From contig CALUNB010000009.1 of the NCBI GenBank assembly GCA_944321885.1, forward strand, positions 1 through 60,667: DNA of 60,667 nucleotides. Direction: 5' to 3'. This DNA comes from an uncultured Bacteroidales bacterium. GTDB lineage: Bacteria; Bacteroidota; Bacteroidia; Bacteroidales; P3. Shown piece by piece: positions 1 to 9,062 of the stretch. The position numbers and the translations under genes are program-made. The notes beneath the pieces were generated by a model. It did no database searches and was not told the DNA's origin. It saw only the letters and a list, made by a program, of their open reading frames with translations. Position 1 is the first letter of the stretch. Every line of letters begins with the position of its first letter.

Positions 1-152
1 CGAAGTTTGAGCTTTGCCGAGACCAAGCTATCTTCGACGAAAGTCACAGATAGCGAAAGTCGAGCGCAAAGCCAAACGAAGTTTGAGCTTTGCCGAGACC
101 AAGCTATCTTCGACGAAAGTCACAGATAGCGAAAGTCGAGCGCAAAGCCAAA
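1..152. repeat. Tandem repeat R1, two 76-bp units
   Basis: Two consecutive identical 76-bp units begin at 1 and 77. Each holds short self-complementary segments (CTATC with GATAG). Related sequence occurs inside the inverted-repeat element at 6105-6386 and again at about 35790-35916, so R1 is a dispersed repeat family. The array starts at the window edge and may be longer to the left. I see no protein function. Confidence 0.85.
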
Positions 153-395
153 CCCCCGATTAAGCCGAGCGCCATGGCAAGCCTTTCCCTTGCTTGCACA
201 TGGCCGAGGCGGAGGGGGTTCGGCGAAGCCACACCCCCGATTAAGCCGAGCGCCATGGCAAGCCTTTCCCTTGCTTGCACATGGCCGAGGCGGAGGGGGT
301 TCGGCGAAGCCACACCCCCGATTAAGCCGAGCGCCATGGCAAGCCTTTCCCTTGCTTGCACATGGCCGAGGCGGAAAGGGTTCGGCGAAGCCACC
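153..395. repeat. Tandem repeat R2, three 81-bp units
   Basis: Three near-identical 81-bp units start at 153, 234 and 315. Each can fold as a hairpin: GCCATGGCAAGC pairs with GCTTGCACATGGC around a short pyrimidine-rich loop. Because 81 is a multiple of three, reading frames stay open through the array on both strands; these are artefacts, not genes. A single diverged copy lies at 35917-35997 with the same stem and a different loop. Confidence 0.85.
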
Positions 396-457
396 CGAAG
401 TTAGAGCTTTGCTTTCAGCGAATACGGGCCAACCCCTGCCACCAAGCGAAAAAATTG

Positions 458-489
458 TATTTTTGCTTTTTGTTCCCTGTCTTGGGAAC
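458..489 (+). promoter_or_regulatory. Probable lpxD promoter -7 box and leader hairpin
   Basis: TATTTTTG at 458-465 fits the Bacteroidota -7 consensus TAnnTTTG. A GTTCCC/GGGAAC hairpin (472-477 with 484-489) follows in the short leader, 17 bases before the lpxD start codon. I see no convincing -33 element. Confidence 0.45.
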
Positions 490-506
490 CATCAAAAACA
501 AGCCGT

Positions 507-1559
507 ATGCTCAATTTCACACTCTCCAAAATCGCCGGAATCCTCGGCGGCAGCATCGACGGAGGAAGTCCGGAAACCCATGTCCACACCCTCTGCAAGA
601 TAGAAGAAGGCCACGAGGGCGGACTCACCTTCCTGGCCAACCCCAAATACACCCACTACATTTACGAAACCCAAGCCACGGCGGTCATCGTCAACAAGGA
701 TTTCGTGCCGGAACACCCCGTCAAGGCAGCCTTGATCCGGGTGGACAACTCCTACGAAGCCTTTGCCCGCCTCCTGGCCTTCTACAATGAATACACGACC
801 CCCAAACCGGGCATTTCCGAACTGGCCTGCATCGCCCCCGATGCCAAAATCGGGAAAAATGTCCATATCGGGGCGTTCAGCGTCATCGATTCCGGGGCCG
901 AAATCGGAGATAACTGCATCATCTACCCGCAATGCTACGTGGGTAGCCAGGTGAAAATGAAAGAATCCTGCCTGATTTATCCGGGAGTCAAAATTTACGC
1001 GCACACGCAAATCGGAAAAGCCTGCATCTTGCAAGCCGGGGCTGTCATCGGCGCCGACGGTTTCGGCTTCGCCCCCAACAACGGCAGCTACGAAAAGATT
1101 CCCCAAATCGGGAACGTCATCCTCGAAGACAATGTGGAAATCGGGGCCAACACTTGCGTGGACAAGGCTACGATGGGTTCCACCGTTATCAAGGAAGGGG
1201 TGAAACTCGACAACTTGATCCAAATCGGCCATAATGTCGTTGTAGGGAAAAACACGGTCATGGCATCCCAGGTCGGCATCGCAGGCTCTACCAAAATCGG
1301 GGAAAACTGCATGTTCGGCGGCCAAGTGGGGGTTGCCGGACACAGCACGATTGCCAACGGGGTCATGCTGGCAGCCCAGACCGGGGTTCCGGGTTCCATC
1401 CGTAAAGAAAATTCGACCCTTATCGGGGCGCCTCCTTTGGACCCGGCCATTTTCCGCCGTTCCTGCGTCCACTTCAAGAACCTGGATTCGATTGTGGACC
1501 GCTTGGTTCAAGTGGAAAAAGAGTTGGCAGAACTCAAAGCCAAAGAAGGGAAAGCCTGA
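507..1559 (+). CDS. lpxD: UDP-3-O-(3-hydroxyacyl)glucosamine N-acyltransferase LpxD
   Basis: LpxD transfers the second 3-hydroxyacyl chain onto UDP-3-O-acyl-glucosamine, the third committed step of lipid A synthesis, in the cytoplasm. The 350-residue protein has the family's usual length. An N-terminal uridine-binding domain (about 1-100) is followed by a left-handed beta helix of hexapeptide repeats (about 108-310, e.g. [13 protein letters not shown]). The catalytic histidine is His242 in IGHNVVVG. The tail after residue 320 is helical and charged, as in family members. ATG at 507 is the first start in frame and sits just behind a likely promoter. truB follows 54 bp later and may be cotranscribed. 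Confidence 0.95.
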   Translation: MLNFTLSKIAGILGGSIDGGSPETHVHTLCKIEEGHEGGLTFLANPKYTHYIYETQATAVIVNKDFVPEHPVKAALIRVDNSYEAFARLLAFYNEYTTPKPGISELACIAPDAKIGKNVHIGAFSVIDSGAEIGDNCIIYPQCYVGSQVKMKESCLIYPGVKIYAHTQIGKACILQAGAVIGADGFGFAPNNGSYEKIPQIGNVILEDNVEIGANTCVDKATMGSTVIKEGVKLDNLIQIGHNVVVGKNTVMASQVGIAGSTKIGENCMFGGQVGVAGHSTIANGVMLAAQTGVPGSIRKENSTLIGAPPLDPAIFRRSCVHFKNLDSIVDRLVQVEKELAELKAKEGKA

Positions 1560-1613
1560 TCCGGCTCCCGCAAAAACCTAAAGACAACGCATAGCTCAAA
1601 TCCCCTTCCCGAC

Positions 1614-2384
1614 ATGCACGCGGATTCGCAGCAAACAGACGCTTCTTTCCCCCAAGCCGAGCAAAAAACGGTTCAAAAGGACCCCGGGCTCCACCCCTTG
1701 GAAGAAGGAAGCGTCATCCTGATTGACAAACCCTTGGGTTGGACTTCTTTCAATGTCGTGAGCCGTGTCCGGAACTGGGCGCACCGTATCGTGGGGCGGC
1801 GTGTCAAGACTGGGCATGCCGGTACGCTCGATCCCTTGGCCACCGGCCTCCTGATTGTCTGCACCGGAAAATTCACGAAGAAAATCGAGGAATTCCAAGC
1901 GCAACGCAAGGAATACACCGGTACTTTCGTCTTAGGCGCCGTGACCAAGAGCCACGATCTGGAAAGCGAGGTGGAAGCGGGCGGTTCCTTGGAGGGTATA
2001 GGGGAAACACAAATCCAAGAAGCTGCCGCCCGCCTGACCGGTAGCATCCAACAGGTTCCTCCCTGTTTCTCAGCCGTCAAGGTACAAGGCAAACGGGCCT
2101 ACCAATACGCCCGGGCCGACAAGGAAATACAGCTCGAAGCCAAACCGGTGCAAATCTACGAATTCGAAATCACACGGGTTGCCCTGCCCGAAGTGGATTT
2201 CAGAATCGCGTGCAGTAAGGGTACTTATATCCGGGCCATGGCCCGCGACTTCGGCCAAGCCTTGGGCTGCGGCGCCTACCTTTCTGTCCTGCGCCGGACC
2301 AAAATCGGGGATTTCAAGGTGGAAGATGCCCGGGATATCGACGAATTTCTCCACAAAGGAAGCGGAAAGCCGCGAAATGCTTGA
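1614..2384 (+). CDS. truB: tRNA pseudouridine(55) synthase TruB
   Basis: TruB converts U55 of the tRNA T-loop to pseudouridine. The 256-residue protein has the short, PUA-less form common in this phylum. The catalytic aspartate is Asp73 in GHAGTLDPLATG, preceded by the substrate-loop motif DKPLGWTSF (residues 38-46). The first 25 or so residues are a hydrophilic extension, so translation could also begin a little downstream, but no better in-frame ATG precedes the conserved DKP motif. The stop codon overlaps the promoter of queA, its usual neighbour in Bacteroidota. Confidence 0.94.
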   Translation: MHADSQQTDASFPQAEQKTVQKDPGLHPLEEGSVILIDKPLGWTSFNVVSRVRNWAHRIVGRRVKTGHAGTLDPLATGLLIVCTGKFTKKIEEFQAQRKEYTGTFVLGAVTKSHDLESEVEAGGSLEGIGETQIQEAAARLTGSIQQVPPCFSAVKVQGKRAYQYARADKEIQLEAKPVQIYEFEITRVALPEVDFRIACSKGTYIRAMARDFGQALGCGAYLSVLRRTKIGDFKVEDARDIDEFLHKGSGKPRNA

Positions 2385-2411
2385 CTTTTTTCTTGATTTT
2401 CTTTACCTTTG
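2380..2411 (+). promoter_or_regulatory. Promoter for queA-ispD-ruvC
   Basis: A CTTG (-33-like) at 2380-2383 is followed after 20 bases by TACCTTTG (2404-2411), an exact match to TAnnTTTG. The predicted start near 2418 gives a leader of about 90 nt before queA. That leader holds a GC-rich hairpin (GGGC with GCCC around 2424-2437) and then an A-rich stretch. Confidence 0.6.
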
Positions 2412-2507
2412 CCCCCTTTTTAGGGCAGATTCGCCCCTGCCGGAAAAAGACAACAAAAAGGAAGTCAGTTCCTTGTGCTTTTCTGAATGCTTAAATCTCT
2501 TGGATAG

Positions 2508-3563
2508 ATGAAACTATCGCAGTTCAACTACAATTTACCCCCGGAACTCATTGCCACGCATCCCACACCGGATCGGGATGACTGCAAACTCATGGTGGTT
2601 GACCGGAAAAAACAGAAAATCGAGCACAAGACTTTCAAGGACATACTCAAATACTTCAACGAGGGGGACGTCTTAGTCATGAACGACACCCGGGTCTTCC
2701 CGGCCCGGCTTTCCGGGGAAAAAGAAAAAACCGGAGCCATCATCACGGTCTTCCTCTTGCGCGAACTCAACCGGGAATCCTTGCTTTGGGACGTTTACGT
2801 AGACCCTGCCCGGAAAATCCGTATCGGGAACAAGCTCTATTTCGGGGAAAACGATGAATTGGTGGCGGAAGTCATCGACAACACCACTTCCCGGGGCCGG
2901 ACCCTGCGCTTCCTTTACGATGGGCCGTATGAAAACTTCAAAGCCCTGATTTACAAATTAGGGAAAACCCCGCTCCCCGACCATATCATGCAGGTACGCA
3001 AAGTGGAACCGGAAGACGAGGAACGATACCAGACGGTCTTCGCCAAGAAAGAAGGTGCGGTCATGGCACCTACCGCCGGTCTTCATTTCAGCCGCGCGCT
3101 GTTGAAACGCATGGAAATCAAAGGGGTGGAAACCGCTTTCCTGACCCTGCATTGCGGCTTGGGCAATGTACGGGAAATCGACGTGGAAGACCTCACCAAG
3201 CACCGGGTGGATTCGGAAGAACTCCACATCCCTGAAGAAACCGCCCAAATCGTCAACCGGGCCTTGGACGAAAGGCACAAAGTCTGCGCCGTGGGAACCT
3301 CGGTCCTCAAAGGCGTGGAAAGCTCGGTTTCCTTCGGTGGCAGGCTCAAACCTTTCGACGGTTGGACCAACAAGTTCATCTTCCCGCCTTACAATTTCAG
3401 TATCCCCAACTGCATGATTAGCAATTTCCATGCACCGCTTTCCTCGCTTTTCATGTCGGTCTGCGCTTTCGGAGGCTACGAACTTATCATGAAAGCCTAC
3501 CAAGAAGCCATTGAAAAAGAATACCGTTTCTTGACTTTCGGCGATGCCATGCTCATTCTCTGA
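2508..3563 (+). CDS. queA: S-adenosylmethionine:tRNA ribosyltransferase-isomerase QueA
   Basis: QueA moves the ribosyl group of SAM onto the 7-aminomethyl-deazaguanine in tRNA to make epoxyqueuosine, a late step of queuosine synthesis. The 351-residue protein runs the family's full length, from the N-terminal motif [17 protein letters not shown] through [12 protein letters not shown] and the central APTAGLHFS motif to the C-terminal [10 protein letters not shown] and [13 protein letters not shown]. Promoter evidence lies directly upstream. Its last 20 bp overlap the start of ispD, which suggests translational coupling. No other queuosine gene is in the window. Confidence 0.95.
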   Translation: MKLSQFNYNLPPELIATHPTPDRDDCKLMVVDRKKQKIEHKTFKDILKYFNEGDVLVMNDTRVFPARLSGEKEKTGAIITVFLLRELNRESLLWDVYVDPARKIRIGNKLYFGENDELVAEVIDNTTSRGRTLRFLYDGPYENFKALIYKLGKTPLPDHIMQVRKVEPEDEERYQTVFAKKEGAVMAPTAGLHFSRALLKRMEIKGVETAFLTLHCGLGNVREIDVEDLTKHRVDSEELHIPEETAQIVNRALDERHKVCAVGTSVLKGVESSVSFGGRLKPFDGWTNKFIFPPYNFSIPNCMISNFHAPLSSLFMSVCAFGGYELIMKAYQEAIEKEYRFLTFGDAMLIL

Positions 3564-4278
3564 ACCGGAAGGCCGGAACAAGGAGGCCTTTGCCATTCTG
3601 GTTGCCGGCGGGTCCGGCAGCCGGATGGGAGCGGATCAACCCAAGCAGTTCCTGCCTTTGGACGGCAAGCCGGTCTTGGTGCATACTTTCCACCGGTTTT
3701 TCCATTCCGGGCTTTTCAAGGACATCGTGGTTGTCTTGCCCCCGATACATCTCCCAGCTTGGGAACGAATCGCTTCCGAGTTCCTGCCCCAAGAAAAATT
3801 CATTTTGGCTGAAGGCGGGGAAACCCGTTCCGAATCGGTCCTGAACGGCCTCAAAACCCTCCAATGGGCAAAGTCCGACGATCTCGTGGCAATCCATGAC
3901 GGAGTCAGGCCTTTCGTCTCGCTTCCATTCCTGCGTTCCTGCCTGCAAACCGCATCCGTGTACGGGAACGCCATTCCTTGCACCACACCCCCGGAAAGTT
4001 TCCGCTACATGGACTCGGATTCGCCCGGGGAAACCGCCTCCCATGCTGTGGACCGGAAACGGATCCGCAGCATCCAAACCCCCCAATGCTTCCGCTACGG
4101 ACAAATCCTCGAAGCCTTTGAAAAACGGAAGGACCACGGCCGGTTCACCGACGAAGCCTCCTTGCTCGAAGCTGCCGGATACCCGGTCCGGCTCTGCGAA
4201 GGCTTGTCCCAGAATATCAAGATAACCCGTCCTTTCGACCTGCATTTAGCGGGATTTTTCCTGCAAAACGGATTTTAA
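3544..4278 (+). CDS. ispD: 2-C-methyl-D-erythritol 4-phosphate cytidylyltransferase IspD
   Basis: IspD couples CTP to methylerythritol 4-phosphate in the non-mevalonate isoprenoid pathway. The nucleotide-binding loop [10 protein letters not shown] with the following [12 protein letters not shown] lies at about residues 20-45; the [10 protein letters not shown] motif and C-terminal [14 protein letters not shown] match the family. At 244 residues it is slightly longer than usual because the chosen ATG (3544) lies inside queA and adds a dozen residues ahead of the conserved core. ATG at 3550 is out of frame, so the overlap seems real. ruvC begins 12 bp downstream. Confidence 0.93.
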   Translation: MPCSFSEPEGRNKEAFAILVAGGSGSRMGADQPKQFLPLDGKPVLVHTFHRFFHSGLFKDIVVVLPPIHLPAWERIASEFLPQEKFILAEGGETRSESVLNGLKTLQWAKSDDLVAIHDGVRPFVSLPFLRSCLQTASVYGNAIPCTTPPESFRYMDSDSPGETASHAVDRKRIRSIQTPQCFRYGQILEAFEKRKDHGRFTDEASLLEAAGYPVRLCEGLSQNIKITRPFDLHLAGFFLQNGF

Positions 4279-4290
4279 GGGATTTCTGTC

Positions 4291-4929
4291 ATGCTTCTGC
4301 CTGCACAAGAAAAAATCATCCTCGGCATAGACCCTGGAACCCGTCTGATGGGACACGGCGTGATTAAATGCCAAGGGTCCCGTTTCGAATACGTGGAAAT
4401 GGGGGTCTTGGACATGCGGAAGGAAACGGATGCGCTCCGCCGTCTCGAAACCATCTTGGAAGAGGTCTTGCGACTCATCGAGGCATTCCACCCCGACTGC
4501 CTCTCCATCGAAAGCCCGTTCTACGGGAAAAACGTGCAGGCCCTCCTCAAATTAGGCCGTGCCCAAGGCGTAGCTATCGCTGCCGCGCTTTCCAAAGGGC
4601 TCGAAGTCCACGAGTATTCCCCCCGCGAAATCAAGCAATCCCTGACCGGGAAAGGCAGCGCCTCCAAGGAGCAGGTCTGCGCGATGGCCCTGCGTATCAT
4701 CCATTTCCCCTTGGATAAGCCCAAGCACCTCGACGCCACCGATGCTTTGGCGGCAGCCATCTGCCATGGCATTCACGGCCGATTCCCCGAAATAAGCCAT
4801 TCCGTGGACGAATCCGGGAAAAAGGATGCGAAAAAAGACACAAACAGGCTCGCAACGAGCAGCAAAAGCCGGCAGAAAAAGGAAAATTGGGCGGACTTCC
4901 TTGCCAACCATCCCGAAAGGATAAAATAA
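4291..4929 (+). CDS. ruvC: Holliday junction endonuclease RuvC
   Basis: RuvC resolves Holliday junctions as a dimer with RuvAB. The first catalytic aspartate is Asp14 in LGIDPGTRLMGHG; SIESPFYGKNVQALLKLG carries the acidic residue and DNA-binding segment, and HLDATDALAAAICH the C-terminal catalytic acids. The 212 residues exceed the usual 160-190 because of a Lys/Ser-rich tail after about residue 165. It is the last gene of the rightward queA-ispD-ruvC series. The 155 bp that follow separate it from a convergent HIT gene and hold a GGAACC/GGTTCC palindrome near 5010. Confidence 0.93.
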   Translation: MLLPAQEKIILGIDPGTRLMGHGVIKCQGSRFEYVEMGVLDMRKETDALRRLETILEEVLRLIEAFHPDCLSIESPFYGKNVQALLKLGRAQGVAIAAALSKGLEVHEYSPREIKQSLTGKGSASKEQVCAMALRIIHFPLDKPKHLDATDALAAAICHGIHGRFPEISHSVDESGKKDAKKDTNRLATSSKSRQKKENWADFLANHPERIK

Positions 4930-5084
4930 AAAGATAGAATACAGGGGCGAACACCTATGACAAGACGGTTTCCATTGCTAAAGAACCGGATTCCGCACCG
5001 CACGCAGCCGGAACCCGGTTCCAACACATAAGCTATTTCCGAATCACTCCGAAGATAAATGCCTTAGCCGGAAACAACCTCGAT

Positions 5085-5486
5085 TTACAAAGCCTGGAAC
5101 TCTTCCAAAATCCGGCTGGCAAGAGACTTCATTTCAGCATCTTCCAGTTTCAGCTTTTCTTTTCCGAAATCCATATCGGCGACCCCATGGATTGGAATCA
5201 AGTGCACATGGGCGTGAGGCACATCCAAGCCCACCACCGACATGCCGATTTTAGGCGCCGGGCAAACCTTGATCAAGGCCTTAGCCACTTTCTTGGCAAA
5301 ACACATCAATCCGGCCAGTTCGGAATCCTCCATGTCGAAGATATAGTCGGTTTCCTTTTTGGGAACGACCAGCACATGGCCTTTCGCCACGGGTGCGATG
5401 TCCAAGAAAGCCAAATGCTTCCCGTCTTCCGCGACCTTGTAGCACGGGATTTCCCCGGCCACGATTTTTGAAAACACACTCGCCAT
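5085..5486 (-). CDS. HIT family nucleotide hydrolase/transferase
   Basis: A 133-residue histidine-triad protein of the HinT-like branch, which hydrolyses nucleoside phosphoramidates or related nucleotides. It opens with the family motif FSKIVAGEIPCYKVAED and ends with the active-site triad in HAHVHLIPI (about residues 99-107). It starts one base after the greA stop on the same strand, so the two are cotranscribed. The physiological substrate cannot be read from the sequence. Confidence 0.92.
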   Translation of the reverse strand: MASVFSKIVAGEIPCYKVAEDGKHLAFLDIAPVAKGHVLVVPKKETDYIFDMEDSELAGLMCFAKKVAKALIKVCPAPKIGMSVVGLDVPHAHVHLIPIHGVADMDFGKEKLKLEDAEMKSLASRILEEFQAL

Positions 5487-5487
5487 A

Positions 5488-5961
5488 TTACCTTGTTATT
5501 TCAGTGATTTCAAACGGAATGACACCGGCAGGAACCGTCACGTCCACCTTGTCGCCCACTTCCTTGCCCAGCAAGCCCTTGGCGATAGGCGAACTGATGG
5601 AAATCTTGCCTTCCTTCAAATTGGCTTCGCTTTCCGGCACCAAAGTATATTTCATCTTGGCCCCGTTCTTGAGGTTCTTTATCGTCACGGTCGAAAGCAA
5701 AAGCACCTTGCTCGTATCAATTTTGGATTCATCCAGGATACGGGCATTGGCCAACTCCATCTGCAATTTGGAAATCTTGAGTTCGCACAAACCCTGGGCT
5801 TCCTTGGCTGCATCGTACTCGGCATTTTCAGACAAGTCACCCTTGTCGCGGGCTTCCGCAATCTGCTGGGAAATCTTAGGACGCTCCACCTTGGTCAAAT
5901 ATTCCAATTCATCCTTGAGCTTCTGCAAACCTTCCTTGCTGTAATACTTGATCTCTCCCAT
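5488..5961 (-). CDS. greA: Transcription elongation factor GreA
   Basis: GreA stimulates RNA polymerase to cleave backtracked transcripts. The 157-residue protein has the N-terminal coiled coil (about 1-75) with the acidic tip DKGDLSENAEYDAAKEAQ, whose Asp and Glu reach the polymerase active site, and the FKBP-like C-terminal domain ending in ISSPIAKGLLGKEVGDKV. It is first in a two-gene leftward unit with the HIT protein. I see no clear promoter in the short upstream segment. Confidence 0.95.
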   Translation of the reverse strand: MGEIKYYSKEGLQKLKDELEYLTKVERPKISQQIAEARDKGDLSENAEYDAAKEAQGLCELKISKLQMELANARILDESKIDTSKVLLLSTVTIKNLKNGAKMKYTLVPESEANLKEGKISISSPIAKGLLGKEVGDKVDVTVPAGVIPFEITEITR

Positions 5962-6104
5962 AATTCATTTGTTTTGGCAAAGACTTTCTCCCAAAGCTTC
6001 CACCCGGCACAACGCCCCGGGGCGACCCACCCCGGCAAACACAAGCCCGGAATCCCAATCCTTACCTATTAATATAAGCATCTATTATTTACAAACCATC
6101 CTTA

Positions 6105-6386
6105 GAAGCTGTTTAAATTTATTTGTTTAGGCCATCGGGAGGGGATTTCGCGGGATGGCGCCGCGTTTTTCAAAGGAGGATAGCCAAGCTATCTGACATG
6201 AAAAACGCAAACGATAGCGAAAGTCGAGCGGGGAATCAATGCTTGCTTTGATTTCTCCGAGACCAAGCTATCTTCGAGCTTCGCTCAACCTAGACCCGAA
6301 ATAGCCCCCGATGGGCAAACAAAATCCTGAAACCGGTCCCTGATAATTCAGCCATCTCAGGATTGTAAGAAATTTTAAACAGCTTC
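6105..6386. mobile_element. MITE-like element, copy 1 (282 bp)
   Basis: Terminal inverted repeats GAAGCTGTTTAAATTT and AAATTTTAAACAGCTTC bound a non-coding 282-bp segment. TTA flanks both ends (6102-6104 and 6387-6389), which suggests a 3-bp target duplication. The second copy at 39519-39717 shares both ends and the sequences next to them. Compared with it, copy 1 carries about 80 extra internal bases that resemble repeat R1. No transposase is encoded, so movement would need one supplied elsewhere. Confidence 0.75.
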
Positions 6387-6471
6387 TTAAACGCGAACCT
6401 ATCGCGCATGTACTACCCGGAAGTCCCCTTCCAAGATTCAACGCACAAAAACCGGCCCGCCCGAAAAACAA

Positions 6472-6560
6472 AAAGGAGAGACATCCAATACGTCTCCTCC
6501 TTTCCAAATCTCCCGGTTCGCCGTTCGTCCGTAAAAAAAACACGGGACCATCATCCCGTG
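6472..6560 (-). terminator. Rho-independent terminator of the 6665-7282 gene, with a second hairpin
   Basis: On the minus strand CACGGG-(8 nt loop)-CCCGTG is followed by eight T residues (6533-6560), a textbook terminator about 100 bases past the stop of the gene at 6665. A second hairpin, GGAGAGAC with GTCTCCTCC, lies at about 6474-6501 and could act in either direction. Confidence 0.75.
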
Positions 6561-6664
6561 AAACATCCTCTCCTATCTGCCGGCGCAGCATACAAATCCG
6601 CTACAGCTTGCAAAGATAAGAATTTTTTCCAAACCCTCTCCCATGCCTTCAAGCAGGACGAAGC

Positions 6665-7282
6665 TCAACAATATTTCCGTTCCAGGATAACCGAGGCTAC
6701 CACTGCCTGGCGCAATGAAATATCCACTCCGGGAATTTCCCCGGTTCCTTCCTCCAAACCCTCCCGGGTTCCAGACCCGGCATCCCCAACCGGAGTCCCA
6801 GCCCTTTCCACCGGCACAGGCTCCACTCCGGCCGTCCCCGGCAAAACCACTTCGCTTTTCACTTCCGCCCTCAGGGCCCCTTCGGGTTCCGGGATACCAG
6901 CCCCATAGGATTCCGATGCATATTCTTCCACCCCCTTTCCTTCGGATGAAGGCTCCGTATACTCGAAAGCCCCCCCGCCTTCATACGCAGGAGTAGGCAC
7001 CTCCACAGGATACGAAGCGGAATCCTCATCTTCGACCGGATACCGCCCCGTGGCAACAGGTTCCGGCAGAGGCGTGGGTGCAGGCCGGTGGTCTGCACCA
7101 CCCATGTCCACCGCCGGCCAAGCTTCCGGCATCCGTTCCCTTCGCCGCTCCCGCCCGGAAAGCTTCTTCTTGGACCCAACATTTCCCTTTCCACCTGCTT
7201 CCGCCTTTTTCTTCTTATGCTTGTTCCATGCTTCAATGCCTCCGAAAACGAGGATAAGCAAGAGACCTATCAATTCTTCCAT
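6665..7282 (-). CDS. Single-pass membrane protein of unknown function, proline/glutamate-rich
   Basis: I do not recognise a family. The start is placed at 7282 (MEELIGLLLILVF), which gives a 205-residue protein with one N-terminal membrane segment (about residues 3-18), a lysine-rich stop-transfer patch (NKHKKKK) and then a low-complexity, Pro/Glu/Gly/Tyr-rich tail. The pattern suggests a small inner-membrane anchor with a disordered cytoplasmic tail. A longer frame reaches 7351, but those residues would precede the membrane segment and look non-coding. A good terminator follows. Confidence 0.6.
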   Translation of the reverse strand: MEELIGLLLILVFGGIEAWNKHKKKKAEAGGKGNVGSKKKLSGRERRRERMPEAWPAVDMGGADHRPAPTPLPEPVATGRYPVEDEDSASYPVEVPTPAYEGGGAFEYTEPSSEGKGVEEYASESYGAGIPEPEGALRAEVKSEVVLPGTAGVEPVPVERAGTPVGDAGSGTREGLEEGTGEIPGVDISLRQAVVASVILERKYC

Positions 7283-7456
7283 GGCTGTTTGGGATTTCAA
7301 GATTACAAAACCGGAAGGAATCCATGCAAGCGCCTCCGGACAGGACAACAACCGTCCCTACGCTCCTCGGAATCCCTCTCGTTCCGGTTCCCCAAGGAAT
7401 TTCAGATTCCCCCTTAAATAATCTTCGGCTAAATTACATTTTTTTCAAAAAATACG

Positions 7457-7464
7457 TACCTTTG
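7457..7464 (+). promoter_or_regulatory. Promoter -7 box for the 7488 lipoprotein gene
   Basis: TACCTTTG at 7457-7464 matches TAnnTTTG in an AT-rich setting. The predicted start near 7471 excludes the in-frame ATG at 7470 and leaves ATG at 7488 or 7581 as the start codon of the lipoprotein gene. Confidence 0.5.
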
Positions 7465-7487
7465 TGGGTATGCGTTTTTGGAAAAAC

Positions 7488-8009
7488 ATGAATCCGGCAA
7501 GGTGCCTGCCGCGTACAAGGAATCTAACAGGCACCGTACAAAAAAGCACTTCCGTCCTAAACAAGCATTGCACCCGTTGGATGCTTCGGGGAGGAATCGG
7601 ATTGTGCCTCCTGCCGTTGGCATCCTGCAACAGCGCCATCGAATACGGGGAGATTCCTGTGGAAGACATCCATGTGAACTTCATCGTCAGGCCGTATAGC
7701 ATGGACAACGAACTCCTCGCCATCGGGAACTACAAGGAATTCCCCGACCAAGGCGACTGGGGTGTCCTGGTCTACCATATCGGTTACATGGACGAAGATT
7801 ACGTGGCGTTCAACCAAGCCTGCCCTTTCGATTGCGAAAGCAGCGGATGCTACGTACAATACGACAAGAGCAAGGAAGCCTTCATCGGCAGTGTCTGCAA
7901 ACAGGAATTCAGCACCTACACCGGCTTTTGCACCACGGTTTCCGGCTACGGCTTGGTGAAATACAACATCACCTATTACCCGGACGGTAGTTTCCTCGTT
8001 TCAAACTGA
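7488..8009 (+). CDS. Putative lipoprotein with a Rieske-like fold lacking iron ligands
   Basis: The protein carries a lipoprotein signal, GIGLCLLPLASC, with the lipid-attached Cys after LAS. ATG at 7488 gives a long 47-residue leader; ATG at 7581 would give a compact 16-residue signal and is a good alternative. The C-terminal part (ACPFDC, then ATG-proximal GYGLVKYNITYYPDGSFLVS) follows the layout of small Bacteroidota lipoproteins annotated as Rieske/ferredoxin-subunit-like, but the paired Cys-x-His motifs that hold a 2Fe-2S cluster are absent. Function is unknown. The next gene starts 26 bp downstream and is probably cotranscribed. Confidence 0.65.
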   Translation: MNPARCLPRTRNLTGTVQKSTSVLNKHCTRWMLRGGIGLCLLPLASCNSAIEYGEIPVEDIHVNFIVRPYSMDNELLAIGNYKEFPDQGDWGVLVYHIGYMDEDYVAFNQACPFDCESSGCYVQYDKSKEAFIGSVCKQEFSTYTGFCTTVSGYGLVKYNITYYPDGSFLVSN

Positions 8010-8035
8010 GAACAAAACACAAAAATCATAACACC

Positions 8036-8782
8036 ATGAACGCGAAAATTTTATCCATCCCGGCCTTTTTGCTGGCACTGGCATCCCTGATGCCGGCCTC
8101 GGCCCAGATCACGATGGGAGAATTGTCCAAACAACAAAGGGACAGCATTATTTTTGCATTCCCCGCCTGCACTTCCGGCACCATGTACATGCAGGACGGC
8201 TCCATTGCCAAGGAAAAGTTCAACTACAACTATTACGAACCCCAATTGCTGTTCATCAACCGCGAACCGACGGCCCCCGAAGACACGCTCCGACGTTTCG
8301 ACAACCTCGCCGCAGTCTCTGTCGTTGAAATCGGGGACAGGACGTTCGTCCCTGTCCTAGGCGGCTTGGGGGAAATCATCTTCAACGATAAGGCCAACAA
8401 CGTGAGCTTGGTCATCTCCAAGAAAGTGAACATCGAAGAAAAGAAAACCGGAGCCTACGGCACAGGCGGTTCCACCTCCTCGATCCGTAGCGTCTCGAGC
8501 TTCACTGGAGCCAGCGGTGTCAGCAGCAGTGGTTACACAGGCCAAAGCAACTTCACTTCCGTGAACTACGATTTCGATAGCAATGCCGAATTGAGCGTCG
8601 ATATCCGGCTCTTCTTGCTGAAGGGAACGAAAATCACCCCGGTTTCCAAAAAGAACCTGGCCAAGATGTATCCCAAGGCGGAAGACTTCATCAAAAAGTA
8701 CTTTGATGAACAAAAGCCTGATATTGAAAACCCGCAGGATGTCATCAACTTGATGAACCTGGCCCGGACCAACGCACAATAA
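8036..8782 (+). CDS. Secreted protein of unknown function
   Basis: A 248-residue protein with a clear signal peptide (cleavage after PASA, about residue 23). The mature part has an N-terminal segment with conserved-looking aromatic residues (FNYNYYEPQLLFIN), a Gly/Ser-rich linker (about residues 143-178) and a charged, helical C-terminus. I do not recognise a family. It follows the Rieske-like lipoprotein by 26 bp and lies just before the T9SS gene cluster, but its own downstream gap of about 280 bp holds a separate promoter, so a T9SS role is not implied. Confidence 0.65.
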   Translation: MNAKILSIPAFLLALASLMPASAQITMGELSKQQRDSIIFAFPACTSGTMYMQDGSIAKEKFNYNYYEPQLLFINREPTAPEDTLRRFDNLAAVSVVEIGDRTFVPVLGGLGEIIFNDKANNVSLVISKKVNIEEKKTGAYGTGGSTSSIRSVSSFTGASGVSSSGYTGQSNFTSVNYDFDSNAELSVDIRLFLLKGTKITPVSKKNLAKMYPKAEDFIKKYFDEQKPDIENPQDVINLMNLARTNAQ

Positions 8783-8976
8783 CAGGTGCCGGACTGAAGG
8801 ACCGGCGGAGCCACCAGGCCGCTCCCGGGCGGGGAAACTTGCGACCCTCGCCCCAGGAGCGGCAAAGCCGCCTCGAGGACTTGCGCCGGATGCGATAGAG
8901 GGAAAACAAAAACGCCCTGGATAGCGGTCGTCCCCTCCGGAAGGACTTCCGGCGCAAAACAGTTTTTCAAAAATAA

Positions 8977-9009
8977 TTTGCAAAAGAGCTGCAAAAATGG
9001 CTACATTTG
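8977..9009 (+). promoter_or_regulatory. Promoter of the porP-gldKLMN operon
   Basis: TTTG at 8977-8980 and TACATTTG at 9002-9009 are exact -33 and -7 elements separated by 21 bases. Transcription should begin near 9016, giving a leader of about 47 nt to ATG 9063. The 190 bp between the previous gene and this promoter hold two palindromes (GCCGG/CCGGC near 8787-8805; CCGGAAG/CTTCCGG near 8937-8952) and no gene. Confidence 0.7.
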
Positions 9010-9062
9010 CCAGCTAAAAATAGATTGTTTTTTTGCAGCGCCACAAGCGGACAACCATTGAT

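Noticed and set aside
90..790. Several open frames on both strands across the first 800 bases
   Set aside because: They arise because the 81-bp R2 repeat is a multiple of three, or run antisense to lpxD; the products are repeats of one 27-residue unit with no start signals.
492..1511. Long open frame antisense to lpxD, and similar long antisense frames over uvrA, murF, gldM, recG, the S9 peptidase and polA
   Set aside because: These mirror the codon pattern of well-supported genes on the other strand and have no family resemblance or promoter.
2412..2507. preQ1 riboswitch before queA
   Set aside because: A GC-rich hairpin followed by an A-rich tail is suggestive next to a queuosine gene, but the conserved preQ1-I loop sequence is missing and no pseudoknot can be drawn convincingly.
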